The translations under genes were made by a program, and so were the position numbers. A stretch of DNA of 64,000 nt. It comes from Hirundichthys speculiger. Lineage: Eukaryota; Chordata; Actinopteri; Beloniformes; Exocoetidae. The notes under the pieces were generated by a model. The model was not told the origin of the DNA. It worked only from the letters and a program-made list of their open reading frames with translations, and made no database searches. The DNA lies in the NCBI GenBank assembly GCA_018398805.1, contig JAGFBZ010000337.1, positions 117,803-181,802 on the forward strand, in the 5' to 3' direction. Numbering within the stretch: the first letter of the stretch is position 1; each line of letters begins with the position of its first letter. Positions 36,401-56,469 of the stretch are shown here, piece by piece.

Positions 36401-37095
36401 TTCTTCCGGTAGATGTAAAGACGTCCGCCCCCCCATCCAATCAGAACCCTTCCCAACCCCCAGACCTAAAGCGGAGTTGGATAAAGCCGAACTAACGTGT
36501 TTTCCATGTAAACCTTAATTCGGAATTACTATTTCCATGTAAACTTGAAGGAAAATAGTTTAATTCGGAGTTTTTTAATTCCGAATTAAAAAACATCATG
36601 TAACCGCAGCCAATATATCACTATAGCCCCCCCCCCAGGCCAAATGGCTCTTTTCTGGGTCTTCTAGTGATAAAAGCAAAATAAAAGGAGGGACCAGGTT
36701 TACCTGTCCAATGAGAGACCTGAGGAGGAGGAGCCGGCCCTGGTAAGCTGCTTCATGGAGAGCAGTTCTGTCCGACCAGGAGTCTGAGGTACAGAGAATT
36801 AGGAAAAACACACAGAAATACCATCAGGACTGACTTTCCTTCCTCTTCCCCCACTGTTTTAAGATGACCTCATAGTTTATGGGTTTTTTTCTTCTTTAGG
36901 GGGTTTTCCACGATGACCCCATATTCAAAACACCAAACTTATAAGCAGTGAGTTCACTTACATGGAAATATCGAGCTACAATCGCCACAAAGATGACGGA
37001 ATAAACTCACCGGCCATCAACGAGTTGCACGCTTGACCCCCGTAAACGTACAGAGGCCCCTGCCAGGGTCGGGGCCACGCAGAGACTCCCGCCAT
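27368..37095 (-). CDS. asb11: Ankyrin repeat and SOCS box protein (ASB11-like), seven coding exons
   Basis: Coding exons on the minus strand: 37011-37095, 36704-36783, 34240-34347, 30076-30226, 29872-30006, 28017-28205 and 27368-27492. All junctions are GT-AG and all phases agree, giving 873 nt (290 residues plus stop). Residues 1-29 are a short leader. Six to seven ankyrin repeats follow from about residue 30 to 248, each with a TPLHEA-type or TPLYSA-type core. The last 40 residues are a SOCS box with the Elongin B/C-binding signature SLSQLCRFCIRR and a terminal IKDFLFYQ in the Cullin-5 box region. Family knowledge: such proteins are substrate receptors of Cullin-5 E3 ubiquitin ligases. ASB9 is the closest alternative. 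The LHEACLGGH repeat is shared by both, and the position next to piga favours asb11. The start ATG has a good context (G at -3 and +4). Introns 2 and 3 are bloated by transposons and a minisatellite. Confidence 0.9.
27493..28016. repeat. asb11 intron 6: (AAATA)n-type low complexity
   Basis: From about 27530 to 28000 the plus strand is almost entirely A and T, with repeating AAATAAAATAAA motifs and small differences between blocks. This is simple-sequence expansion inside the intron and the open frames over it are spurious. Confidence 0.8.
28017..28205 (-). CDS. asb11: asb11 coding exon 6
   Basis: Encodes GADVGVGCGQDSPLHAAVQ and the last ankyrin repeats to LVLQERG. The AG of CTTGAAG at 28206-28207 is preferred as acceptor over the GCAG six bases into the exon because it restores the conserved GAD ankyrin turn. 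The donor is AAAGAG/GTGTGT. Confidence 0.8.
28206..29871. other. asb11 intron 5, with a short tandem repeat
   Basis: No exon seen. About 29150-29305 is a tandem repeat of TACTACAGTATA and TACTACAATATA units. An 11-bp hairpin (AAGGGGTAGGA and its complement) lies at about 28975-29012. C-rich runs occur at 29358-29474. Confidence 0.6.
29872..30006 (-). CDS. asb11: asb11 coding exon 5
   Basis: Encodes GHWECVELLLSWGAP and GTPLYSACRAGAAACVEVLL. The acceptor is CCCCCAG/GTC and the donor is TTCAG/GTGAGT; phase 1 at both ends, 135 nt. Confidence 0.9.
30076..30226 (-). CDS. asb11: asb11 coding exon 4
   Basis: Encodes TTDGATPLLNSCSSGSAACV and LATPLHEAAKR (third ankyrin repeat and the start of the fourth). 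The acceptor is TATAG/GCC and the donor is AGAG/GTGAGC. The next intron is only 69 bp (30007-30075). Confidence 0.9.
30726..30929 (+). pseudogene. BED zinc-finger remnant of a hAT transposase
   Basis: The frame starts MSKKREIDAQGGKF and ends FNLRRHFDRKHGNKYR and a few more codons. It resembles the N-terminal BED finger of Charlie-type hAT transposases. The first Cys of the finger is present (VCLLSYE), but the expected second Cys reads as Ser, while the His pair of RHFDRKH remains. No catalytic domain follows. Probably dead, lying antisense to asb11 within intron 3. Confidence 0.7.
31005..34075. repeat. 34-bp telomere-like minisatellite in asb11 intron 3
   Basis: About 90 copies of a unit made of GGTCAACCATGATGCTGATG followed by TGGGTTAGGGTTAG. 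Each unit carries one to three TTAGGG hexamers, the vertebrate telomere motif, in variable number (GGGGTTAGGG, GGGTTAGGGTTAAGGGTTAG). The left third is more variable; from about 33440 to 34070 the copies are nearly uniform. The array fills the interior of the hAT element. Confidence 0.95.
34240..34347 (-). CDS. asb11: asb11 coding exon 3
   Basis: Encodes the second ankyrin repeat with DRVSPLHEACLGGHYACAK. The acceptor is CATCAG/GGC and the donor is AAT/GTAAGA; phase 0 at both ends, 36 codons. Confidence 0.9.
34891..35398. mobile_element. PIF/Harbinger-like element, copy B (internally deleted)
   Basis: Starts GGCCACGGTTAGATGATG and ends CATGTAAACGCACC, in the same orientation as copy A but about 200 bp shorter, having lost most of the Myb-like exon. 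No clean 3-bp target duplication can be seen. Confidence 0.7.
35915..36611 (+). mobile_element. PIF/Harbinger-like element, copy C
   Basis: Starts GGGTGCGTTTACATGG and ends CATGTAACCGCAGCC, with AAT on both sides (35912-35914 and 36612-36614). It is in the opposite orientation to copies A and B. Together with copy B it makes a long inverted pair inside one intron. Confidence 0.78.
36141..36518 (+). CDS. Myb/SANT-like frame of the Harbinger-type element
   Basis: A 125-codon open frame with INSLEELEIIKRTDGRKHK and ATQVKNKWNVVANQLAKF, the shape of the Myb/SANT-like DNA-binding protein that accompanies PIF/Harbinger transposases. The frame runs into the element's terminal repeat, so the true exon ends earlier. 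No DDE transposase is present. The same region in copy A is interrupted. It lies antisense to asb11. Confidence 0.5.
   Translation: MLVLLPVCHDDGYIPAARSKRCSRAETIYLINSLEELEIIKRTDGRKHKICELFKAARLNEGGFADRDATQVKNKWNVVANQLAKFVSSGRCKDVRPPIQSEPFPTPRPKAELDKAELTCFPCKP
36704..36783 (-). CDS. asb11: asb11 coding exon 2
   Basis: Encodes DSWSDRTALHEAAYQG and the rest of the first ankyrin repeat. The acceptor is CCTCAG/AC and the donor is CAG/GTAAAC, leaving phase 0. Confidence 0.9.
37011..37095 (-). CDS. asb11: asb11 coding exon 1
   Basis: ATG at 37093-37095, with MAGVSAWPRP at the start and CNSLMA at the end. The donor is G/GTGAGT and the exon ends in phase 1. An open frame continues upstream to 37164, but only from a GTG, so this ATG is the best start. 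Confidence 0.85.
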
Positions 37096-37707
37096 CGCCA
37101 ACGTGACAACCAGAGCAGACGCCTCCACAGATGCCCTCGACTGCAGCCGGTCCAGGAAACACACACTTAAAGGATGGCCTTCCTCTTCTTATCTGCTGGT
37201 TTTCTGGTCACCTCCCCCACATTACCACCTCCCCCGTCCTCCGCTCGCTACAGCAGTGCGGTCAACGGATGCGCATAACAAAAGTAGCTGCAAGGATTCT
37301 GAGCCGACACACAGGAGACGTTAAAAATGTGAATAGAGATGTTTGAAACAGCGAATAAATCAATGACATTCAACAAAGCACACAAACAACCTCTGAAAGG
37401 AGATTCATGAAAAGTACCTGGAAGGTGTTTGTGAAAACATAAAATGTGGTTTTCTGCAACCACATCTATCATCCACACTGGCACAAGAGATTCATGCCAA
37501 TATGCAAATCCCCACGTTGGCCTTGAAGGGCCGTTCCACCTTTATCTCCTCCCACTCCTGTGTTTTGTCTGCCCCCCCGACAGCCATCTGAACGGTGAAA
37601 CTACAGCCAGAGTTGACAGACTCTTCTAGAACTGCACCGATAAGATAAAACATTCAAAAACAAAGCAAAAAAGAAAGTAAAAGTGGTTTGTATATTCAGC
37701 GTAAGAC

Positions 37708-38130
37708 TTTATTTTTCAGGCTGGATTGCCTCCAACTCCCAGGTTGGATATAAATACGGAACATTTCAAGTCTAAACTGGACATTTTTTTTCCACCCTGG
37801 TAACCAGATTTATAAAAGTGTTGAATTTCATTAAACCAAAGCTCGAGGTCCTTCAGTAACAGTAGATGAGATGTTGTAGCTTTGTTTCCCAGTGACCATA
37901 GTCTTTTTTCTCTCTCTGTTTAGTGCAAGTTACAGTATATAAAATGTTAAAAAAAAGTGCTTATAAACCCCGGAGGAGCTCTACACCACAGACACGAGCC
38001 ATTCAAAGGGTCCCTTAAGTTAAGTGAGTGTAAACAGTGCTGAGGATTCAGTAGTCGAGTTTTAAATGTCTATTGGCACAATGAGAGAGCAGATACGAGA
38101 AGGTGGGAGGAGCCAGAGGTTGGGGGGGGG
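37708..38130 (-). other. piga: piga 3' UTR with polyadenylation signal
   Basis: The piga stop is at 38131-38133. A minus-strand AATAAA lies at 37708-37713, placing the transcript end near 37690, about 600 bp before the asb11 start codon. The interval 37096-37700 should hold the asb11 promoter, but I recognise no specific element in it. Confidence 0.65.
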
Positions 38131-50440
<12,310 letters not shown>

Positions 50441-50609
50441 TGTACAGGTCTCCAGTGGTTTTGCACTTGATTAGAGCTGGAAAAAAAATGTAAAAACTAA
50501 AAATCATTAATAAACAGTGTAGCTGCCATCAGAGGCAAAGCTCATAATTTCATACTCAGTTAAAGGGTTAATAAATACAATTTACTATATCACAAAATGT
50601 TCATACAAA

Positions 50610-51348
50610 TACCATATTTTCTGGACTATAAGCCGCTACTTTTGTCCCATGCTTTAAACCATGAGGCTTATACAGAGATGCAGCTTTTCTATGAATTTTT
50701 CTTCAGCCCTCAGGGGGCGCTCTAGCAGGAAGTGCAAAAACCAAAAAACAAACTGAGTAGTTAAAAGCTATTCTGTTTCGTTCAGTAGCCTATGTTGGCT
50801 ATGCTACTCTATATTCATTTGTGAGCATCAATACTATTGGATATAATATTATTGGACAAACTGATTAATCCAGGTGTGTCTGACCATTGTAGCTACTCGG
50901 ACACACCTGGATTTATCAGTTTGTCCAGTCAGTTTGTTGGTTCCTCAGCGGATTTCAGGGTTCTGAGTGGACCCGCCGCAGAGGTAAGGTTGTAATCGCA
51001 GATGCAGACCGGAGTCAGCATGGAGCCAGCAGGTCCGCGATCCGGCTCCAAAGCGGATCCGGCACTGAGTGCAAGTGGACCCCGATACGGGTCCGTTTCG
51101 CGGATCTGTTCCGGATGTCTTTGCTGTGTGGGGGGGTTTCAGTACACAGGAGGAGGAAAAATCAGTTCAGGTATATGAATAAACACTTATGGCAGAAAAT
51201 CTTTTGATGTAAATATCTTATTTCTCAGCCTGGATACCGGCGGCTTATAGTCCGGTGCGGCTTATATGTGACAAAATATATATTTCGTTTATATTTTAAT
51301 GGGTGCGGCTTATATTCAGGTGCGGCTTATAGTCCAGAAAATACGGTA
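50610..51348. mobile_element. MITE with about 27-bp inverted ends
   Basis: Ends TACCATATTTTCTGGACTAT (50610) and ATAGTCCAGAAAATACGGTA (to 51348), extended inward by AAGCCGC and GCGGCTT. GCGGCTTATA motifs are repeated near the right end. No coding capacity. The terminal TA may be the target duplication of a Tc1/mariner-type element; the superfamily is uncertain. A 27-bp hairpin lies in its middle. Confidence 0.75.
50854..50926. repeat. 27-bp inverted repeat within the MITE
   Basis: Arms 50854-50880 and 50900-50926 (GGACAAACTGATTAATCCAG plus GTGTGTC and its complement) with one mismatch and a 19-nt loop. Confidence 0.9.
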
Positions 51349-51510
51349 GGTTATAATCATCAGTAAATTCATATAAATATATTTCATGCATTTTGGTTTA
51401 AATTAAAATAAATAAGGGAGGAACCAATTTTTGGTTCCGCGTGGTCACTATGTTTCTCTGATTTAATTTTGTTCTGCTCCAAGAGCCACACGAGGCGGCT
51501 CTTGTGGCAG

Positions 51511-51565
51511 TTACAAGCACCCCTCGTCTCTTGCGCTGCCTGCAAGAGACGAGGGGTGCTTGTAA
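51511..51565. repeat. Perfect 24-bp hairpin
   Basis: Arm 51511-51534 (TTACAAGCACCCCTCGTCTC plus TTGC) and its exact complement at 51542-51565, loop GCTGCCT. It lies outside the MITE in the piga 5' intron. Confidence 0.95.
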
Positions 51566-52949
51566 TTGAGTTATTCTTTCAAGAAGAAGCTGTGTTTTTA
51601 TTTTCTTGGAGTTAATGTGGCCAATGAGGTACATTTTTATTTATTTTTCATTGTTGTAAATTCATGTGAATGACATGTGACCGTGAAGCCAATTAAGCTT
51701 TTAATTTTTCAGTGTTTGCTTATTTATTAGTCTCTTGTATTTCTGTTTTTATTAATGTAAGCCCTTTATTCTTTTTTGAAGTTCATTTTAGGTTTGTATT
51801 TCTTTTCCTCGTTCTGACGGCATTTAAGAGGGCAGAGATCACATAAGACGTGATGAAGATGTTGTCCGTCAATAAAATGGCTGTTAAAAACCAGAAACGA
51901 TTTTGAGCCTTGATTCGACTCTCAGAGAGTAACAAACGGGTAAAAAAAAAAGCGTATTTTACTGCACCAGACATATCAGATACAGCGAACACCAGTTTGT
52001 TCGAGAAACATAATGAACTAAAATCTCAAGTCGTTTCACTTTCAAAAGTCTCAAATGTAAAGACATTTTTGCAAACATCTTCAAGATTCAGACTTTGCTT
52101 TTCCCCACTAATATTAATTTAATGTACCGTTAGAAAAATAAGGCTATTGAGATACTTGAACATGCTGACTCCCCTGTAACAGCCCATTATTAACTGCTGA
52201 AACGGCTCCACTCTCAACAGGATGGAGGATGATCAGTAACAAGAGGAATAAAGAGTGAATTGTAAAGCACCAAGTGTCCAGGATCTACATACTTAATTTA
52301 ATGAAAGTAGGCCCTGAAAATAAATATTTTTCCATTTGTGATTGTAGCAACGTATTTTTCTCAAAACTCGTAAATAAAGACAGTCAAAGCTGCTTTGCAT
52401 TTTTAACAGGATAAGGAGGTATACCTGTATTTGTGTTACACAAACTGATTGCGCGAGTCCAACAATATTTTCTCAGTCATGGCTGTAAATTTGACTACAT
52501 TTAATCCTGCTAAAAGACATCAAATTATTCTTTCACAAAATAATATTGCAGCAACAAATCCTTTGGTCTATTTGAAATTTTTAGCCGAGGGCTCTAAAGA
52601 GGATGGGAACAAATTATAGAAGTGGAAAATTACAGTGAGACGTTTGGGATATGATTTATCTGAAGATGGTAGACATTTTTAATAAGGAGGGAAAAAATTC
52701 TATTTTACAAGCTCCAAAACCAAATATTAAGTGTGAGATTATGTCATTAATTAGTGTGGTGAAGCTACGTAGGACAAGTTAGACTGACAATTTCCCTCTC
52801 ATCGCTGGTCTGTTATCTGTTGATTTATGATGTTCCTCCTGCAGCGTTGGATCCTGTTGGATGGACTCCAGAGGCAGAAGAGGTAACTTCTAGTCAGCTC
52901 ATCAGTACTAGAACTGCCAGATTATTTCAGGGTTATTGCACAAACGAAG

Positions 52950-53265
52950 GGCAGCACGGTGGCTTGGTGGTACCGTTGCCTCACAGCAAGAAGCCACAGA
53001 AGCCTTTCTGTGTGGAGTCTCCATGTTCTCCTGGTGCTGGTGTGGGTTTCCTCCAGGTTCTCCAGCTTCCTCCATCAGTCCAAAGACCTGCATGTCAGGT
53101 TACCTGGTGGTTCTAGATCACCTGGAGGAGTGATCGTGAGTGTGCATGGTTGTTCGTCTATATGTGGCCCTGCGACCCGTCCAGGGTGGGCCCCTACCTT
53201 TCACCCGGAGAGCTGGAACAGGCTCCAGCAGATCCCCGTGACATACCTGTAGCAATAGCTTCAGT
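52950..53265 (+). repeat. Fish SINE-like repeat, nearly complete
   Basis: GGGCAGCACGGTGGCTTGGT, GTTGCCTCACAGCAAGAAG, TTTCTGTGTGGAGTCTCCAT, GTGGGTTTCCTCCAGGTTCT, GGCCCTGCGACCCGTCCAGG and GAGCTGGAACAGGCTCCAGC in the order of the well-known teleost repeat. A segment after the head is missing compared with the usual form. Confidence 0.7.
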
Positions 53266-53369
53266 GGCAGAAATAATAATAATTTATGACCATTTATGCG
53301 ATCTGATGAATCAGTTGAGGAAGACCTGGCAGATTTTTATGAGAAAACTGCTGATTAACAGAGAAAACA

Positions 53370-53680
53370 GAAGAAAGGGGATTTAAGTGACTTTGAACGT
53401 GGCATGGTTGTTGGTGTCGGGCGGGTTGATCCAAGTATTTCAAACCATGTCCATCCCTTCATGACCACAGTGGACCATCTTCTGATGGCTATTTCCAGCA
53501 GGATGATGATCCATGATCACCTTATCCTTCTGGTTTCTTGATCATGACATTGAGTCCACTGTACTCCAGTGGCCTCCACGGTCACCAGATCTCAGTCCAG
53601 TAGAGCAGCTTTGTCATGTGGAGCAACAGGAGATTCTCATTATAGATGAGCAGCAGCTGGTGATACCATCATGTCAATTC
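53370..53680 (+). mobile_element. Tc1-like relic, internally deleted
   Basis: GATTTAAGTGACTTTGAACG and GCATGGTTGTTGGTG, then a jump to CATGTCCATCCCTTCATGAC, CCTCCACGGTCACCAGATCT and GAGATTCTCATTATAGATGA. Same family and orientation as 44035-44998, with the middle of the transposase gene lost. Confidence 0.75.
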
Positions 53681-53843
53681 TCGACCACGAACATCCAGGC
53701 CACTGAACACATCCGGGGATCTGCGGGCCATAGCAACCAGGCCAAGGGGGAATACAAACGCTCACTATTGCTAGCGAAGCCGATACATTTTGCATTTTGT
53801 GCCTGTTCTGTCTGATTTCGTGCAGTTTACGATAGGGGGAAAG

Positions 53844-54041
53844 ATGGTGAAGAACTGTTGTGTCTTCAACTGCACCGACAATGTTGCTTGCCAGCCACAT
53901 TTGTCATTTTATACGATTTCTAGCGAGGCTACTGAGCCTGAAAGAAGAAGAAAATGGCTGCTCGCTATCAACAGAGCAGACAAAAATACTCCAGGTGCCC
54001 AAATCAGACTACACGCATGTTTGTTCAGAACACTTTAACAG
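53844..54041 (+). pseudogene. THAP-domain exon, one frameshift
   Basis: Starts at ATG 53844 with MVKNCCVFNCTDNVACQP (C2 half of the C2CH zinc finger) and ERRRKWLLAINRADK. After a frame change near 53985 it continues SDYTHVCSEHFNR, which supplies the C..H half. A GTAAGA donor follows at 54042. THAP domains bind DNA and occur in P-element and Kolobok transposases and in host proteins. The following exons were not found. It could be a transposon exon or a gene fragment; the frameshift argues against function. Confidence 0.6.
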
Positions 54042-54283
54042 GTAAGAAATCAGATTTTTTCAAGATATGTTAATTTTTAATTTCTATGTTTAGATCTAAT
54101 ATTTTGACGTGTTTGGGGAGGCTCCATTATAGATCCCTCAGGTCTGGTAAAAAAAATGCTAGGTCTGTCTGCTGGGGCTGCTGACCCAAGTGACTGTCAA
54201 GAGACAGTCGTATTTGGGGCTGTGTATTGGTGCATAAATATTTAAAACAGTTTCTAAAAAAAAAACAAAAAACGTATACTTAC

Positions 54284-54467
54284 GATGAGTTTTTATGAGA
54301 TAATGGTACACATCTGGGTACCCCAAACGAGGCCATTGTTTGGGGTTATTCGTCCAAGAATCGGCTGTGTGCTTGTATGGACACAAATCTAGGCCGAATA
54401 TGTCCAATTTGGCTTTATACCTCGTTAAAACCTCTGGCTTCAACTCATCCTGATATTGCTAAGCCAT
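54284..54467 (-). pseudogene. First exon of a transposon-associated protein, early stop
   Basis: On the minus strand ATG (54465-54467) is followed by GCT and TAG, then an open frame with DELKPEVLTRYKAKLDIFGL, CPYKHTADSW and LGYPDVYHYLIKTH, and a consensus donor C/GTAAGT at 54283. I associate this N-terminal pattern with a transposon-linked protein family of fish (SWIM/YqaJ-type), but this is from memory. The stop at codon 3 suggests a dead copy unless a later start is used. It points toward the THAP exon on the opposite strand. Confidence 0.45.
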
Positions 54468-54934
54468 GCTCGCCACCACAGGCACCAGTGACGATCGCCA
54501 AACTAATTTAAGATACAATAAAGATTCTAAAATGGAAATAACTGAAGGGATTGAGTGAAAAACACTAGTGATGTTACGAGAGTGCCGAGGCTCCGAAGCG
54601 TGTATCGAGTAATGGAGTGGGCGTGTCCGCGAAGCGCGTATCAAGAGTCGCTTCATTTAGGGGAGGAGCCGAAAGCGATGACGTCCAAAGCTTCACCGCC
54701 TGGATGTACCACGTGACTGCTTCAGGAAGTGGTTCATTTCTTGTCGCGGGGTTTGACAGCTTTATAAACGCCACAGGCTCCATTCAAAATGTGGGTGTTT
54801 GTAGGCGAGTTGCGGTCAGTTCAGAGTGTGGATAGAGTTTGGATAGCTTGGATACTAGAATCTGGATAGCGTTTATATAGTTTGTGGTAGTTCAGTATAT
54901 AGTTTGTACACGAAGGCACAAACATTTTTATGCA

Positions 54935-55063
54935 GCCCAGCATCCTCTGTGTCATGTGAAAGGGTGTTCTCCAAGGCTGGAGAGATTGTGTCTAAAAAAA
55001 AAAGGAATCAGTTAAAACCAAAAACTGTGGAAAAATTGCTATTTCTGAATAAATATACATAAA
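54935..55063 (+). pseudogene. hAT transposase C-terminal (hATC) remnant
   Basis: The plus strand reads PASSVSCERVFSKAGEIVS, KKRNQLKPKTVEKLLFLNK, then a stop: the dimerisation block of ZBED-like hAT transposases. No upstream catalytic region remains. Confidence 0.8.
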
Positions 55064-55199
55064 ATCACCCCTTTAATGGTCATCATTGTCTAAGTTGCAC
55101 AAGGATATTCAGTGTGCCCCCTCTGTAGTTCCACAAACACTTTCACTGATCTCTGCCCGAGTAAGCTCAGGTGATTTTCTTAAGATGACGATAAAACTG

Positions 55200-55350
55200 A
55201 GCTGCCCTGGTAGTGCAGTGGTTAGGGCAGGCGGCAGAAGCTACAGTCCTCGTGTGGCTGGCCGTGAGTTCGACTCCCTGCTCGTCCACCCTTTGACGTG
55301 TGTCTTCCACGTTCTTATGATACTACTTTGGGAAACATTAAACAGAGATT
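55200..55350 (+). repeat. tRNA-derived SINE head inside the hAT element
   Basis: GGTAGTGCAGTGGTTAGGG (A-box region) and GAGTTCGACTCCCTG (B box, consensus GTTCGANTCC) are spaced about 50 bp apart. Its position shows the SINE landed in the hAT element or its progenitor. Confidence 0.65.
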
Positions 55351-55699
55351 ACATTCAAACAATATTTTCATTATGCACTTGATCATTTATGTAGACCAAT
55401 TATTTGGTCATACACATTTTGTTATTCACTGTCATTCGCAAGAGCCATAACTGATACATAAATTCAATGCATCACATATTAAGATTCAGCTGGCTGTGAT
55501 TATAAAACCTGACAGTAGGTGGTGTCATGTGCATATGAAGCAGCAAGAAATGAACCTTTTCCCGAACCAATTGGCTGATGTGTTACGATGCTTCATCTTA
55601 CCATCACTAAAAAACACCTGAATGCAAGTTTGTTTGCTAAAACCGGAAGTGTAACCATGGCCGATCACATGGTGAGTGACGTCACGCCGATATCGAGAT

Positions 55700-55822
55700 A
55701 TATGGACCAGAACCGCTGAGGAACGTTTCCAATAACTTATTGGATCTACGACACCGAAAGTCAAGGCAGTTCTGAGGGGAAAAGAGCCTCCAACCCGGAA
55801 CTAGTTGTGAATAAAGTGGCAT
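55700..55822 (+). mobile_element. Tc1-like relic, 3' end
   Basis: ATATGGACCAGAACCGCTGA, GGAACGTTTCCAATAACTTA, CAAGGCAGTTCTGAGGGGAA and AATAAAGTGGC follow the last part of the element at 44035-44998, including part of the terminal repeat. The rest is absent. Confidence 0.7.
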
Positions 55823-55932
55823 ATAAACACAAAACAAACGCCTGAGCGACAGTTCTCCTCCAGTCTGCACGGTAACTTTCAACCACGTCACAACAATTAC
55901 CGGGCATCATTCAGTGGACACGATTAACTTAC

Positions 55933-56110
55933 CGTGCAGGTGGGTGTCAATCTCGCTCCGACCTCTGAAAAACACACGCGACTTTGTTTTTGGTTTGTCT
56001 CATTTCCACTCGCAAGCTGTGCTAGTCAGTTAGCCGCCTGTACCACTTCCGGATCTCTTACGTCACACGCAATGAGGACGTGCCAGCCGTACGTACGACG
56101 CTGCGGAACC
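55933..56110 (-). promoter_or_regulatory. piga: Probable piga promoter and non-coding exon 1
   Basis: A consensus donor (ACG/GTAAGT) closes a candidate first exon at 55933. Upstream on the minus strand lie an ETS-type site, CCGGAAGTGG (56043-56052), and a CRE-like site, TGACGTAA (56058-56065), in a locally CpG-rich stretch without a TATA box. That layout is common in housekeeping promoters, as expected for piga. The start site itself cannot be seen. Confidence 0.5.
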
Positions 56111-56469
56111 ACCAGTGGGAACCAGGCGCAGACCGCAGTCCCATGAGTCCATTCATGCTTGTTCTTCTGACGTTTCTACTGGTCGGAAATATTCACAACA
56201 ACGGAACAACTACATTTATTCAGCTATTCGTTTCAAAACAACTAACAGCATTTCAAAACAGGATTCTTATCAGCAGAGATTATATTACAAAATACCACAT
56301 AGAATATTTCTGAATAACTGAACTCAATTTTCATAGCAGATACTGTATAAACACTTTAACGACTGCAAATCAAAATTAATATTCAGGAACCCATAGTCGG
56401 ATTCCAGGTAACTAAAATAAGCATTTTGATAGTGAAACCTTTTATATATTTATTTTTTAAAATCCTTGA

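Larger units (their letters stand above)
34399..36669 (-). mobile_element. PiggyBac-like relic filling asb11 intron 2
   Basis: The ends are CACTAGAAGACCC (34399) and the inverted GGGTCTTCTAGTG (to 36669). Next to them lie TTAA (left, one base outside) and TAAA (right), near-matches to the TTAA target of piggyBac elements. On the minus strand near 34800-34890, CHTCGKCRREMPWQCQDC is readable, a Cys-rich stretch like the C-terminal finger of piggyBac transposases. No DDD domain is seen. Two Harbinger-type copies are nested in it. The family call is from terminal motifs and memory. Confidence 0.5.
54566..55609 (+). mobile_element. hAT element with exact 8-bp target duplication
   Basis: Ends TAGTGATGTTACG (54566) and, as reverse complement, TAGTGATGGTAAG (55609). 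AAAAACAC flanks both sides exactly (54558-54565 and 55610-55617). The interior holds only the transposase C-terminus and a SINE, so it is non-autonomous. The duplication is still perfect, so the insertion is relatively young. Confidence 0.88.
50477..55932 (-). other. piga: Probable 5' UTR intron of piga
   Basis: A good acceptor (TTTTCCAG) lies at 50477-50484, 36 nt before the ATG, and a consensus donor (ACG/GTAAGT) at 55933/55932. The interval is filled with transposon and SINE pieces listed separately. The stretches 51349-51510, 51566-52949 and 55823-55932 contain nothing I recognise. Confidence 0.55.

Noticed and set aside
37096..37164. N-terminal extension of asb11 upstream of 37095
   Set aside because: The frame stays open, but only from a GTG. 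The first ATG is at 37093-37095 in a good context.
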